NCBI RefSeq assembly: GCF_020181615.1
Contig: NZ_CP084029.1
Coordinates: 2,448,782 to 2,512,781 of the forward strand
Direction: 5' to 3'
Origin: [Mycobacterium] crassicus
GTDB taxonomy: Bacteria; Actinomycetota; Actinomycetes; Mycobacteriales; Mycobacteriaceae
Length of the DNA stretch: 64,000 bases
Part shown: positions 16,380-25,675 of the stretch, one piece after another
How the letters are laid out: each line of letters starts with the position of its first letter
How positions within the stretch are numbered: position 1 is the stretch's first letter
The notes under the pieces: model-generated
What the model saw: only the letters and a program-made list of their open reading frames with translations
Databases searched by the model: none
Told to the model about the DNA's origin: nothing
Translations under genes and position numbers: made by a program

Positions 16380-17633
16380 ATGACGAGGCTTTTGACCGTG
16401 CTCGGATCGCTGGTCGGACTCGCCAACACCGTCAACGGCTATCGGCCGCTGACCAAACACGGTTATCCGTCGATCTACGCGTTCGCCTTCGGGGTGTTCG
16501 CCTCGGAGCTTCCGCTGCAACTCATCGCCGGGCAGTCTGCGACGTTGGCCGCGGTGTCGCGGTGGTTGCCCCGGCGCGCGCGGCGCATCGGCTGGTTGGT
16601 GTCGTTGGCATCCTGGTTGGGCCTGCTCGGTCTGCACCACTTCGGGCGCAACGCGAACCAGCCGCTGAGCGCGGCGCTGGACGCCGAACTCGGTGCGGAC
16701 CGGCGCGCCGACGGGCGTGACATCTGGAAGCGCCCGGATCCGGGCGGCGAAGACGTCGCCAGAGCGCCTGGGGTGGTGCGCATGATGCGGATCTACCGCG
16801 ACTACGCCACCGACGCCGACATCCCCTACGGCGAATACGGCAGCCGCAACACCCTCGACGTGTGGCGCCGCCAAGACCTGCCCCGAGACGGCCGCGCGCC
16901 GGTGCTGCTTCAGGTGCCCGGCGGCGCCTGGATGGTGGGAAGCAAACGCGGCCAAGCGCATCCGCTGATGAGCCACCTGGTCGAGCGCGGCTGGGTGTGC
17001 GTGTCGATCAACTATCGGCTCAGCCCTCGCTCCACCTGGCCCGATCACATCGTCGACGTCAAGCGGGCACTGGCCTGGACCAAGGCGCACATCGCCGACT
17101 ACGGCGGCGACCCGGACTGGGTTGCGATCACCGGCGGCTCGGCCGGCGGACACCTGTGTGCGCTGACCGCGCTGACGGCCGGCGACCCGCGCTTTCAACC
17201 GGGCTTCGCCGATGCCGACACCAGTGTGCGGGCGGCAGTCCCGTTCTACGGCATCTACGACTTCACCGGCGACACCGAACTGCACCCGTTGCTCACACCG
17301 GCGTTGAGCGCCTATGTGTTCAAGCAGAGCCGGCACAGCTTCCCGGACACCTATCGCAACGCGTCGCCGATGACCTACGTCTCGCCCGGCGCACCACCCT
17401 TTTTCGTTCTGCACGGCGTCAACGACTCGCTGGTGCCGGTCGAACAGGCCCGCGCGTTCACCGCCCGGCTGCGGGAAGTCAGCACCAATCCTGTCGTCTA
17501 CGCCGAGATGCCGTTCGCTCAGCACGCCTTCGACATCTTCGGCTCCGCCCGGGCAGCGCACACCGCGAAAGCCGTCGAGCAGTTTCTCGCCGAGATCTAC
17601 GCCCCGCAGGCGATTCGCCGCCCGGGGACATAG
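16380..17633 (+). CDS. Alpha/beta-hydrolase, hormone-sensitive-lipase-like esterase
   Basis: 417 residues. The N-terminal 90 residues are hydrophobic (GLANTVNGYRPL, then helices around 30-50 and 75-95), suggesting membrane association as in the mycobacterial LipC/LipM/LipO group. The catalytic domain has an oxyanion-hole motif (VPGGAWMVG), nucleophile ITGGSAGGHL, Asp in HGVNDSLVP and His in FAQHAFD. ATG 16380 is supported by a GAGGA ribosome site; an upstream in-frame GTG 16341 overlaps a TAGGGT promoter-like box and is less likely. Substrate unknown. Same strand as cya, 63 bp downstream. Confidence 0.86.
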   Translation: MTRLLTVLGSLVGLANTVNGYRPLTKHGYPSIYAFAFGVFASELPLQLIAGQSATLAAVSRWLPRRARRIGWLVSLASWLGLLGLHHFGRNANQPLSAALDAELGADRRADGRDIWKRPDPGGEDVARAPGVVRMMRIYRDYATDADIPYGEYGSRNTLDVWRRQDLPRDGRAPVLLQVPGGAWMVGSKRGQAHPLMSHLVERGWVCVSINYRLSPRSTWPDHIVDVKRALAWTKAHIADYGGDPDWVAITGGSAGGHLCALTALTAGDPRFQPGFADADTSVRAAVPFYGIYDFTGDTELHPLLTPALSAYVFKQSRHSFPDTYRNASPMTYVSPGAPPFFVLHGVNDSLVPVEQARAFTARLREVSTNPVVYAEMPFAQHAFDIFGSARAAHTAKAVEQFLAEIYAPQAIRRPGT

Positions 17634-17683
17634 CCCGGGTCGATATCGAGTCCCGCAGTGGCGATTTGTGCCAGACTTCGACC

Positions 17684-18274
17684 ATGGAAACAACCGCTTC
17701 GAGACTGCTGCCGCATCTGTGGAAATCGACACTGGTATCGGGTGTCCTGGCCCTGATCTTGGGTGTGCTGATCCTGGTGTGGCCGGGTGAATCCATCCTT
17801 GCCGCCGCCATACTGTTCGGCGTCTATCTGCTGGTCACCGGGATCGCACAGGGGATCTTCGCGTTCAGCCTTCCGGTCGTGTCCGCGGGCGGGCGGGTGC
17901 TGTTGTTCCTCAGTGGTACCGCGTCGGTGATCCTGGCCGTGCTGTGTTTCCGGCATTTCCACTCCGACGAGGAAGCCCTGGCGGTGCTGCTGCTGGCAAT
18001 CTGGATTGCCGTCGGCTTCATCTTCCGCGGTGTGGCCACCACAGTCGCCGCGATCAGCGACCCGGCGCTGCCGGGCCGGGGCTGGCAGATCTTCATGGGC
18101 GTGATGAGCCTGCTGGCCGGGCTGGTCACGCTGGCGTCGCCGTTTGCTTCGCTGTGGATTCTGGCGGTGGTCGTCGCCAGCTGGCTGATCGTCATCGGCG
18201 TCATCGAGATCGTCACGGCTTTCAAGATCCGCAGCGGGTCCCGCAAGCTCGACACGATCCTGTCGGGCGGCTGA
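17684..18274 (+). CDS. HdeD/DUF308-family membrane protein
   Basis: 196 residues with six transmembrane helices arranged as three repeats of a two-helix unit (LALILGVLILVWPGESILAA; then GRVLLFLSGTASVILAVLCF; then WQIFMGVMSLLAGLVTLASP). This is the pattern of HdeD-like acid-stress proteins, whose biochemical role is not established. The last ten residues are polar. ATG 17684 lies 50 bp after the esterase stop. Confidence 0.85.
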   Translation: METTASRLLPHLWKSTLVSGVLALILGVLILVWPGESILAAAILFGVYLLVTGIAQGIFAFSLPVVSAGGRVLLFLSGTASVILAVLCFRHFHSDEEALAVLLLAIWIAVGFIFRGVATTVAAISDPALPGRGWQIFMGVMSLLAGLVTLASPFASLWILAVVVASWLIVIGVIEIVTAFKIRSGSRKLDTILSGG

Positions 18275-18291
18275 TCGGGACCGACAGCGCG

Positions 18292-18321
18292 GGGTACCCG
18301 CCGGTGCCAACGCGGGTACCC
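18292..18321. repeat. Inverted repeat GGGTACCCG-N12-CGGGTACCC
   Basis: Two perfect 9-bp arms; each arm also contains the 8-bp palindrome GGGTACCC. It lies 18-47 bp after the HdeD stop and 54 bp before the DUF4190 start. It can form a 9-bp hairpin with no T tract, so it is either a factor-independent terminator of actinobacterial type or a two-site operator. Confidence 0.6.
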
Positions 18322-18375
18322 TGAGGGCTGACCCTATCGACACCTCCTCTGATGCTCTGATGTGGAGTCCGCGCA

Positions 18376-18912
18376 ATGCCCGAGTCTCAACCGTCCTGGC
18401 CGCCGGCCGGCGGTGGCTATCCCCCGCCGGCCTATCCATACCCATATCCCCCGGCGCCCGGTCAATACCCGGGCTACGCGCCGCCAGGTGTGGCTAATGC
18501 CCCCAAGAACGGCATGGGTATCGCGGCTCTGATTGTTGCTGTCGCGGGCATCGTGACGGCGCTGTCGGTGGTCGGCGGTGTGGTGCTGGGCATCGTCGCG
18601 GTGGTGCTCGGTTTCATCGGCCAAGGCCGTGCCAAGCGCGGTGAAGCGAACAACGGTGGCGTCGCGATCGCCGGCATCGTGCTCGGTGTGCTGGCCGTGA
18701 TCGCCGGAATCGGTTGCATCTTCGTCTACGTCGGTATCTGGCGCACCGCAGGCGGCGGCGACTACGTCGACTGCATGACGAAGGCGGGTTCGGACACCGC
18801 CGCCCAACAGCAGTGCACCGACCGGTTCCGGGAACACTTCGAGAACAAGTTCGGCAGCGCCGAAGCTCCCCGGGTTCAGGAGTCGGACTCCTCGTCGCTG
18901 ATGCCCGCTTGA
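18376..18912 (+). CDS. DUF4190 membrane protein with Pro/Tyr-rich N-terminus
   Basis: 178 residues. Residues 1-42 are Pro/Tyr/Gly-rich (YPPPAYPYPYPPAPGQYPGY) and cytoplasmic. Two or three transmembrane helices follow (about 47-80 and 97-122), with the DUF4190 pattern AKRGEANNGGVAIAGIVLGV between them. The C-terminal tail is charged with two Cys (DCMTKAG, QQCTDRF). A GGAG ribosome site precedes ATG 18376. Function unknown. Convergent with tesB, only 3 bp apart. Confidence 0.82.
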   Translation: MPESQPSWPPAGGGYPPPAYPYPYPPAPGQYPGYAPPGVANAPKNGMGIAALIVAVAGIVTALSVVGGVVLGIVAVVLGFIGQGRAKRGEANNGGVAIAGIVLGVLAVIAGIGCIFVYVGIWRTAGGGDYVDCMTKAGSDTAAQQQCTDRFREHFENKFGSAEAPRVQESDSSSLMPA

Positions 18913-18915
18913 TTC

Positions 18916-19794
18916 CTAGCGTTTGGAGCTGGGGAAGTACTTCAGCACGCCCTCCTGGGTGACCGTGGCGACGAGCTGCCCGGATCGGCCGAAGAAGTGG
19001 CCGGTACCCAGCCCGCGGGAGTCCGCGGCCACCGGTGACGACGTGGCGTACAGCATCCAGTCGTCGAAGCGCACCGGTTGGTGAAACCACACCGAGTGGT
19101 TGGCGCTGGCCGCGAAAATCCGGTCATAGCCCCACGACAGGCCGTGGTTGGTGATGATCGAGTCCAGCACGGTGGTGTCCGACGAGTAGACCATCAACGC
19201 GGTGTGCAGTACCGGGTCGTCGGGCAGTGCCCCGTCGGCTTTCATCCAGACCCGATTGTGGTCGAGCCGCTGGCCCTTGTCCCGCATCACCCAGGCCGGG
19301 TCGTTGGTATAACGCCATTCGATCGGGTGCGGTGCCTTGACGAAGCCCGGAACGATGTCCTCGTAGCCGCGCAGCAACTCCCGCAGCGGGGGCACGGTGT
19401 CCGGATCGGCGACGGCTGGCGCCGGCACGCTGTGCTCGATCCCCGATCCCCCGGACAAGTAGGCCACCAGGGCGGTCGAGACCAGGGTGTCGCCCTGCCA
19501 TGCGTCGACGCGGCGGTTGGCGAATCGGCGTTCGTCACGCAGCCGGTGCACCCGGAACTCGATGTCGCGGGCCGGGTCGCCGCCGTTGATGAACTGCACC
19601 GACAACGCACTCGGCGGCAGATCGTAGGTGAGCGTGCGAGTCGCGGCGACAAAGGATTGCGCCATCAGTTGGCCGCCGAACGTGCGCAGCGGAGTCTTGC
19701 TGGGATGTCCTCCGGCGAACACGTCGTCGTCGGTCTCCGTCAGGTCCAGTGCCGCCAGGAGTTCTTCGAGATCCTTGTTCGCTTCACCCGGCAC
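18916..19794 (-). CDS. tesB: Acyl-CoA thioesterase II TesB
   Basis: 292 residues of the double hot-dog thioesterase family, hydrolysing fatty acyl-CoA. Signatures: FGGQLMAQSFVAATRTL in the first hot-dog and, in the second, LDSIITNHGLSW, ANHSVWFHQPVRFDDWMLY with the catalytic Asp region, and GRSGQLVATVTQEG with the catalytic Gln. Matches Rv1618. The GTG start at 19794 shares one base with the pykA stop (TAGTG), so translation is coupled to pykA. Confidence 0.94.
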   Translation of the reverse strand: MPGEANKDLEELLAALDLTETDDDVFAGGHPSKTPLRTFGGQLMAQSFVAATRTLTYDLPPSALSVQFINGGDPARDIEFRVHRLRDERRFANRRVDAWQGDTLVSTALVAYLSGGSGIEHSVPAPAVADPDTVPPLRELLRGYEDIVPGFVKAPHPIEWRYTNDPAWVMRDKGQRLDHNRVWMKADGALPDDPVLHTALMVYSSDTTVLDSIITNHGLSWGYDRIFAASANHSVWFHQPVRFDDWMLYATSSPVAADSRGLGTGHFFGRSGQLVATVTQEGVLKYFPSSKR

Positions 19795-21212
19795 TAGACG
19801 TCGTCCTCCCCGATCCGGTGCACGTGGATCAGGTTGGTCGATCCCACGGTGCCCGGCGGGGTGCCGGCGACGATGACCACCAGATCACCGCGCTGGTAGC
19901 GGCCCAGCTCCAGCAGTGCCTTGTCGACCTGACGGATCATCTCGTCGGTCGACTGCATCTGCGGAACGATGAAAGTCTCGGTGCCCCAGGTCATCGCCAA
20001 CTGACTGCGAATCTCGGGAAGCGCCGTGAAGGCCAGCAACGGCAGCGGAGTGTGCAGCCGGGCCAGCCGTCGCACGGTGTCGCCCGACTGGGTGAATGCC
20101 ACCAGCGCCTTGGCGTCGAGACGTTCGCCGATCTCGCGTGCCGCGTAGGAGATCACCCCGCGCTTGGTGCGTGGCACATGCGACAGCGGCGGTGCCTCGG
20201 TGGAATTCTCCTCCACTGCGCACACGATTCGGCTCATGGTGCGCACCGCCTCCAGGGCATGCTTGCCGACCGCGGTCTCACCGGACAGCATCACCGCGTC
20301 GGCGCCGTCGAGCACCGCGTTGGCCACGTCGGAGGCCTCCGCCCGGGTGGGCCGGAAGTTCTCGATCATCGACTCCAGCATCTGGGTCGCCACGATCACC
20401 GGCCGGGCGTTCTCCCGCGCCACCTGGATGGCGCGCTTCTGCACCAGGGGCACCTCTTCGAGGGCCAGTTCCACGCCCAGGTCACCGCGGGCAACCATCA
20501 CCGCGTCGAAGGCCAGGACCACGGCCTCGAGGTTCTCGATCGCCTCCGGTTTCTCCAGTTTGGCGATCACCGGCACCCGGCGGCCGACCCGGTCCATCAC
20601 CTCGCGGACCAGTTCCACGTCCGACGGCGAGCGCACGAACGACAGCGCCACCATGTCGACACCGAGTCCGAGGGCGAATTCGAGGTCGTCGATGTCCTTC
20701 TCCGACAGGGCCGGAACTGAGACATTCATACCGGGAAGCGAGATGCCCTTGTGGTTGCTGACGGGGCCGCCCTCGGTGACGGTGCACACCACGTCGTCGC
20801 CATCGATGTGCTCCACCACCAGGCCGACCTTGCCGTCGTCGACCAGCACACGGTCGCCGGGTTCGGCGTCGGCGGCCAGCTGCTTGTAGGTGGTGGACAC
20901 CCGGTCGTGGTCGCCGGGGCAGTCGGCGACGGTGATGCGCACCGACTCGCCGTTCGCCCAGTAGGCCGAACCCTCGGCGAAACGGCCCAACCGAATCTTG
21001 GGGCCCTGCAAGTCGGCGAGTACGCCGACTGCCCGGCCGGTGGCGTTCGAAGCCTCCCGCACCCAGTTGTAGGAAGCCTGGTGATCCGCGTGGTCACCGT
21101 GGCTGAAATTCAACCGGGCGACATCCATTCCCGCTTCGACCAACGCCCTGACCATCTCCGCAGAGTGGGTTGCAGGGCCAAGAGTGCAGACGATCTTTCC
21201 GCGCCTATTCAC
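19794..21212 (-). CDS. pykA: Pyruvate kinase
   Basis: Catalyses phosphoenolpyruvate plus ADP to pyruvate plus ATP. 472 residues, the same length as Rv1617. Motifs: RRGKIVCTLGPAT at the N-terminus, NFSHGDHADH, QGPKIRLGRF, catalytic Lys in VIAKLEKPEAIENL, metal site MVARGDLGVEL, TQMLESM, and the C-terminal GTPPGTVGSTNLIHVHRIG. I chose GTG 21212 over the longer in-frame ATG 21224: TATGCT lies 7 nt before the GTG and overlaps that ATG, and the protein then starts VNRRGKIV, close to the M. tuberculosis MTRRGKIV. Confidence 0.97.
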   Translation of the reverse strand: MNRRGKIVCTLGPATHSAEMVRALVEAGMDVARLNFSHGDHADHQASYNWVREASNATGRAVGVLADLQGPKIRLGRFAEGSAYWANGESVRITVADCPGDHDRVSTTYKQLAADAEPGDRVLVDDGKVGLVVEHIDGDDVVCTVTEGGPVSNHKGISLPGMNVSVPALSEKDIDDLEFALGLGVDMVALSFVRSPSDVELVREVMDRVGRRVPVIAKLEKPEAIENLEAVVLAFDAVMVARGDLGVELALEEVPLVQKRAIQVARENARPVIVATQMLESMIENFRPTRAEASDVANAVLDGADAVMLSGETAVGKHALEAVRTMSRIVCAVEENSTEAPPLSHVPRTKRGVISYAAREIGERLDAKALVAFTQSGDTVRRLARLHTPLPLLAFTALPEIRSQLAMTWGTETFIVPQMQSTDEMIRQVDKALLELGRYQRGDLVVIVAGTPPGTVGSTNLIHVHRIGEDDV

Positions 21213-21219
21213 GGCCGCA

Positions 21220-21225
21220 AGCATA
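21220..21225 (-). promoter_or_regulatory. -10 hexamer for leaderless pykA
   Basis: TATGCT on the minus strand followed by 7 nt (tgcggcc) and GTG 21212. Confidence 0.62.
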
Positions 21226-21315
21226 GTCGGGCAGGCTGAGCCGTCCCCCTCAGGAATGGGTTGGTACCGGCCGAAACCCAGCTGGTAGGCGGCCGGGTGA
21301 AGCGCGTCACACCGC

Positions 21316-21702
21316 CTAGCGCAGCGGCCTACCCTCCCGGTCGTGTACCCGCCCGCTCAGTATCAGGATCGCATCGACGATGCCCCAGATGATCGGAACT
21401 CCGGCACCGATCCCCCACGTCACGGCGGTGATCACAATGCCGGTCAACAACTGCGCGATCCCAAACCCGGTCTGGCCCAGGTAAATTCGGCCAAACCCCA
21501 GGAATCCGAACAGGCCGATCAATTGCAGTAGGGCCGCGGTGACCTTCGACCTGTCCGAGTACGGCTGCCCGGTCACCGGGTGGCGGCCGCGTGGCGCCCA
21601 AGGATCGGGTCGGCCCGGGTACGGAGGCGGGTAGTCCGGAGGCGGCTGGTAACGCTGCCAGTTGCCCTCCGGCCCGGCGGGTGGCCACGACGGATCGGTC
21701 AT
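21316..21702 (-). CDS. TM2-domain membrane protein
   Basis: 128 residues. A Pro-rich cytoplasmic N-terminus (PPPDYPPPYPGRPDPW) is followed by a TM2 domain: two transmembrane helices around 57-75 and 82-112, with the family motif GFGRIYLGQTGFGIAQLL between them. It sits between lgt and pykA, as the membrane proteins Rv1615/Rv1616 do in M. tuberculosis. Function unknown. Confidence 0.85.
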   Translation of the reverse strand: MTDPSWPPAGPEGNWQRYQPPPDYPPPYPGRPDPWAPRGRHPVTGQPYSDRSKVTAALLQLIGLFGFLGFGRIYLGQTGFGIAQLLTGIVITAVTWGIGAGVPIIWGIVDAILILSGRVHDREGRPLR

Positions 21703-21747
21703 GACTGCAGGATGCCAGAAAACCCCGATCCGCCGCTTGGGCCGGAA

Positions 21748-23607
21748 TCAGCCCTGTTCAGAGCCTTCGGTGGTGTCCGGTTCGGCTTCTGAATCCTCGG
21801 CGGACTCAGCGTCGGCGGTGGCGTCCGATTCGTCCTCACCCTCGCCCTCGGCGTCCTCGTCGGGGTCAGCGGCCTCGGCGATCTCCGTCTCGACATCGTC
21901 GGACTCCGGCTCGGGCTCAGCTTCGGCCTCATCAGTGTCGTCGGGCTCATCGATGTCGTCGGGTTCCTCGGCGTCATCGGACTGATCGGCCTCATCGGAC
22001 GCTTCAGCGTCTTGATCGATGTCGGAGAGTTCGTCGGTCTCCGTCTCCGTCTCCGTCTCGGGCTCGGTCTCCGTCTCGGGCTCCCCGACATCGTCGCCGG
22101 GCGCATCCGACTCGTCCGCCGCCTCTGCGACAGCGTCTTCGTCTTCGTCGCTGGCCGATTCGTCGTCGTCGGCCGAATCGTCGTCGCTGGCCTCATCGGT
22201 GACGGCGTCCTGTCCGGACTCGACATCGTCAACTACGTCGACGTCTTCGGTGGCCTCGATGCCTTCGTCATCCGCTACGGCGTCAACGACTTCGGGTGTC
22301 TCGGCGTCCGCATCGGCCACTGCCTCATCCGACTCGTCCGCCGCCTCTGCGACAGCCTCTTCGTCTTCGTCGCTGGCCGATTCGTCGTCGCCGGCCTCAT
22401 CGGTGACGACGTCCTGATCGGACTCGACATCTTCAACGACGTCGACATCGTCAACAACGTCGACGTCTTCGGTGGCCTCGATGCCTTCGTCATCCGCTAC
22501 GGCGTCAACGGCTTCGGGCGTCTCGGCGTCCGCATCGGCCACTGCCTCATCCGATTCGGCTTGGCTGGAAAATCTATCCGGTACCCGGACGACAGAACCG
22601 ACCCCGTTGGCGGCCGCGGCGACCGCCACCGGCTGCTGCTCGACCTCTACCTCGTGCTTGACCTCGGCTTCGGCCTCGGCGGCGGCCTCGTGCTCGGTGT
22701 CCGGCTCCGCCGGCGGCTGCTCCGGTTCTCCCGGCTGCCAGGTGCGGCGGATGGCCTCGGGATCCTCGCGCCCCTTGGGAGCCAGCAGGATGTACACCAC
22801 CGCACCGATGAACACGAACGTCGAGGTGAACGAGTTGACCCGGATTCCGGCGATGTGGGTGGCCGCATCATCCCGCAGCAACTCGACGCCGAAGCGTCCG
22901 ATGCAGTAGCCGGCGACGTACAGCGCGAACAGCCGGCCATGCCCCATGCGGAACCGCCGGTCGGCATAGATCAACACCGCGAACACCACAAGGTTCCAGA
23001 GCAATTCGTACAGGAACGTCGGCTGGACGATCTTGTACAGCTCGCCGGTCGACACTCCGTCGAGCAGGTGCGGGTCGCGTATTCCGGCGGCGTCCTCACG
23101 CCAGAAGATCTCCAGGCCCCACGGCAGGGTCGTCTCGCGGCCGTAGAGCTCCTGGTTGAAGTAATTGCCGATGCGCCCGATGGCCTGCGCCAGCACGATG
23201 CCGGGGGCTACCGCATCGCCGAAGGCGGGCAACGGAATCCCGCGACGACGACAGCCGATCCAGGCGCCGACCCCGCCGAGTGCCACCGCACCCCAGATCC
23301 CCAGACCGCCGTCCCAGATCCGCGGCGTCGCCTCCCAGCCGGCGCCGCCCGCGCCGAAGTAGGTTCGCCAGTCCGTCATCAGGTGGTAGAGCCGGCCGCC
23401 GATCAACCCGAACGGCACTGCCCACAAGGCGATGTCGTAGATAACTCCCGGCTCACCGCCGCGCGCTCGCCACCGCCGATCGCCGATCAGCAGGGCGGCG
23501 ACGATACCGACGATGATGCACAGCGCATATGCCCGGATCGGAATCGGGCCGAGATGCCAGACACCTCGCGCCGGACTGGGAAAGTACGTCAGCCAGTCCA
23601 GCGTCAT
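21748..23607 (-). CDS. lgt: Prolipoprotein diacylglyceryl transferase Lgt with long acidic tail
   Basis: Transfers diacylglycerol to the lipobox Cys of prolipoproteins at the membrane. Residues 1-270 are the enzyme: seven transmembrane helices with the Lgt signature GRIGNYFNQELYG and HLMTDWR. From about residue 280 to 619 there is a cytoplasmic tail made almost only of Asp, Glu, Ala, Val and Ser. The tail contains a 74-residue tandem duplication (about residues 352-499). The M. tuberculosis protein is about 468 residues, so a tail is normal in the genus, but this one is far longer. ATG 23607 overlaps the trpA stop (ATGA). Confidence 0.95.
   Translation of the reverse strand: MTLDWLTYFPSPARGVWHLGPIPIRAYALCIIVGIVAALLIGDRRWRARGGEPGVIYDIALWAVPFGLIGGRLYHLMTDWRTYFGAGGAGWEATPRIWDGGLGIWGAVALGGVGAWIGCRRRGIPLPAFGDAVAPGIVLAQAIGRIGNYFNQELYGRETTLPWGLEIFWREDAAGIRDPHLLDGVSTGELYKIVQPTFLYELLWNLVVFAVLIYADRRFRMGHGRLFALYVAGYCIGRFGVELLRDDAATHIAGIRVNSFTSTFVFIGAVVYILLAPKGREDPEAIRRTWQPGEPEQPPAEPDTEHEAAAEAEAEVKHEVEVEQQPVAVAAAANGVGSVVRVPDRFSSQAESDEAVADADAETPEAVDAVADDEGIEATEDVDVVDDVDVVEDVESDQDVVTDEAGDDESASDEDEEAVAEAADESDEAVADADAETPEVVDAVADDEGIEATEDVDVVDDVESGQDAVTDEASDDDSADDDESASDEDEDAVAEAADESDAPGDDVGEPETETEPETETETETDELSDIDQDAEASDEADQSDDAEEPDDIDEPDDTDEAEAEPEPESDDVETEIAEAADPDEDAEGEGEDESDATADAESAEDSEAEPDTTEGSEQG
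22110..22553 (-). repeat. 222-bp in-frame tandem duplication in the lgt tail
   Basis: Two adjacent copies of a 74-codon unit beginning SDEAVADADAETPE and ending EAVAEAADE or DAVAEAADE. The copies keep a 222-bp offset throughout but differ by compensating in-frame indels in the middle (DVDVVEDV in one, DDDSADDD in the other), so the duplication is not brand new. Confidence 0.88.
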
Positions 23608-24410
23608 CGCTGCGAGTCCCTGTGGCGCACCCCGGCAGCCAACTCCTCGGTCAGGCCTCGCAGTGCGGCCACGCTCTCGGTGAGAGCGCTGATCAGCGCC
23701 GAACCGACGATGACCCCGTCGGCATAGGCGGCGATCTCGGCGGCCTGCGCACCGGACCGGACGCCCAGTCCCACCCCGATGGGAATGTCGGACACCTCCC
23801 GAATCCGGCGCACCAGTTCCGGTGCCGCACTCGACACCGTGTCGCGGGCGCCGGTGACGCCCATCGTCGAGGCAGCGTAGACGAATCCGCTTGATGCATG
23901 CGCGGTCTCGGCCAGCCGTTGCGGCGTCGAGGACGGTGCCACCAGGAAGGTCCGGTCCAGTCGGTGCTGCTTCGACGCAGCAATCCAGTCGTCGGCCTCG
24001 TCGATGATCAGGTCGGGCGTGATCAGCCCGAGGCCGCCGGCCGAAGCCAGGTCACGAGCGAACGCGTCGACTCCGTAGTGCAGCACCAGATTCCAATAGG
24101 TCATCACCACCGCACGGCCGCCGGCCTTGCTGATCGCCTCGACCGCGGTCAGGGTGTCGCGAACCCGGACACCGCCTTGCAGCGCGACCTCGCCGGCCCG
24201 TGCGACCGTCGGTCCGTCCATTCCCGGGTCGGAATACGGGACACCGACTTCGACCAGGTCGCAACCGGATTCGATCAGCGCGGTCATCGCCGCGATCGAA
24301 CCCGGAACGTCGGGGAATCCGGTTGGCAGGTAGCCGATCAGCGCGGCGCGGCCCTCATCCCGGCAGGTGGCGAACATCGCGGCCAGCCGGTCACTGCTGT
24401 GTCCGCTCAC
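23604..24410 (-). CDS. trpA: Tryptophan synthase alpha chain
   Basis: Cleaves indole-3-glycerol phosphate to indole, which is channelled to TrpB. 268 residues, TIM barrel. Catalytic Glu in [15 protein letters not shown] and the phosphate-binding loops GVTGARD and [10 protein letters not shown] are visible. I use GTG 24410, which overlaps the trpB stop as GTGA and gives a protein close to the 270 residues of Rv1613; the open frame extends upstream to 24446 only within trpB. Confidence 0.96.
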   Translation of the reverse strand: MSGHSSDRLAAMFATCRDEGRAALIGYLPTGFPDVPGSIAAMTALIESGCDLVEVGVPYSDPGMDGPTVARAGEVALQGGVRVRDTLTAVEAISKAGGRAVVMTYWNLVLHYGVDAFARDLASAGGLGLITPDLIIDEADDWIAASKQHRLDRTFLVAPSSTPQRLAETAHASSGFVYAASTMGVTGARDTVSSAAPELVRRIREVSDIPIGVGLGVRSGAQAAEIAAYADGVIVGSALISALTESVAALRGLTEELAAGVRHRDSQR

Positions 24411-25675
24411 GCCTGGCCGCCTTCGTCGTCGAGCAGACCGAACCACTTGGCCGCGGTCTCGACGTCTTTGTCGCCTCGGCCGGACACGTTCACCACGATG
24501 ACCTTGCCGGGCCCGAGCTCGGCGGCCAGTTTGAGTGCACCGGCCACCGCGTGTGCCGATTCGATCGCCGGAATGATTCCCTCTGTGCGGCAGAGGATTC
24601 CGAAGGCGTCCATCGCCTCGGTATCGGTGATCGGCCGGTACTCGGCCCGCCCGGTCTCGCGCAGCCAGGCGTGCTCAGGGCCCACGCCGGGATAGTCCAA
24701 CCCGGCCGAGATCGAATGCGATTCGATGGTCTGGCCGTCCTCGTCCTGCAGCAGGTAGGAGTACGAACCCTGGAACGCACCCGGTGTGCCGCCGGTGAAG
24801 GTCGCCGCGTGCCGGCCGGTATCCACACCGTCGCCGCCGGCTTCGTATCCGATCAACCGGACCGCCGGATCGTCGAGGAACGCGTGGAAGATCCCGATGG
24901 CGTTGGATCCACCGCCCACGCAGGCCACCACGGCGTCGGGCAGTCGGCCCGCCATCTGCTGAATCTGCACCCGCGCTTCGAGTCCGACGATCCGCTGCAA
25001 GTCGCGCACCATGGTCGGGAACGGGTGCGGCCCGGCCGCGGTGCCGAAGCAGTAGTAGGTGCGGTCGGCGTTGGTGACCCAATCCCGGAACGCCTCGTTG
25101 ATGGCGTCCTTGAGGGTCTGCGAACCCGATTCGACCGAGACCACCTCAGCGCCCAGCAACCGCATCCGGGCCACGTTCAGCGCCTGGCGGCGGGTGTCGA
25201 CGGCGCCCATGTAGATCACGCACTCCAACCCCAGTAGCGCGCAGGCGGTGGCGGTGGCCACCCCGTGCTGCCCGGCGCCGGTCTCGGCGATCACCCGGGT
25301 CTTGCCCATGTGCCGGGCCAGCAACGCCTGGCCCAGGACATTGTTGATCTTGTGCGAGCCGGTGTGGTTCAGATCCTCACGCTTGAGGAAGATCCGTGCC
25401 CCACCCACGTGCGCCGACAGCCGCTCGGCCTCATACAGCGGGGAGGGCCGGCCGGTGTAGTGCGTCTGCAGGTCATCGAGGGTGTCGAGGAACTCGCGGT
25501 CATTGCGCACCTTGTCGTAGGCGGCGGTGACCTCCTCGATGACGGCCATCAAGGCCTCAGCGACGTAGCGGCCGCCGAAGACGCCGAAGTGCCCGCGCGA
25601 ATCCGGGTCGTGTGGGGTCGGTTCAGCCACTCCGGCGCTGGCGCGCGGAAGTCTGGGCTGCGCGGTATCCGACAT
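24407..25675 (-). CDS. trpB: Tryptophan synthase beta chain
   Basis: PLP enzyme condensing indole with serine. 422 residues. PLP Lys in HTGSHKINN, ammonia/indole tunnel region [15 protein letters not shown], phosphate-binding GGGSNAIG, and a C-terminal [12 protein letters not shown] 25675 directly follows the trpC stop codon, with no spacer. Confidence 0.97.
   Translation of the reverse strand: MSDTAQPRLPRASAGVAEPTPHDPDSRGHFGVFGGRYVAEALMAVIEEVTAAYDKVRNDREFLDTLDDLQTHYTGRPSPLYEAERLSAHVGGARIFLKREDLNHTGSHKINNVLGQALLARHMGKTRVIAETGAGQHGVATATACALLGLECVIYMGAVDTRRQALNVARMRLLGAEVVSVESGSQTLKDAINEAFRDWVTNADRTYYCFGTAAGPHPFPTMVRDLQRIVGLEARVQIQQMAGRLPDAVVACVGGGSNAIGIFHAFLDDPAVRLIGYEAGGDGVDTGRHAATFTGGTPGAFQGSYSYLLQDEDGQTIESHSISAGLDYPGVGPEHAWLRETGRAEYRPITDTEAMDAFGILCRTEGIIPAIESAHAVAGALKLAAELGPGKVIVVNVSGRGDKDVETAAKWFGLLDDEGGQA

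Noticed and set aside
15111-17732. Very long minus-strand ORF (873 codons) opposite the cyclase and esterase genes
   Set aside because: It is antisense to two well-supported genes. High third-position GC keeps the opposite frames open. The protein has no domain and an abnormal His/Gln/Arg-rich composition.
22012-23727. Plus-strand ORF opposite lgt
   Set aside because: Driven by the repetitive acidic tail on the minus strand; no plausible protein.
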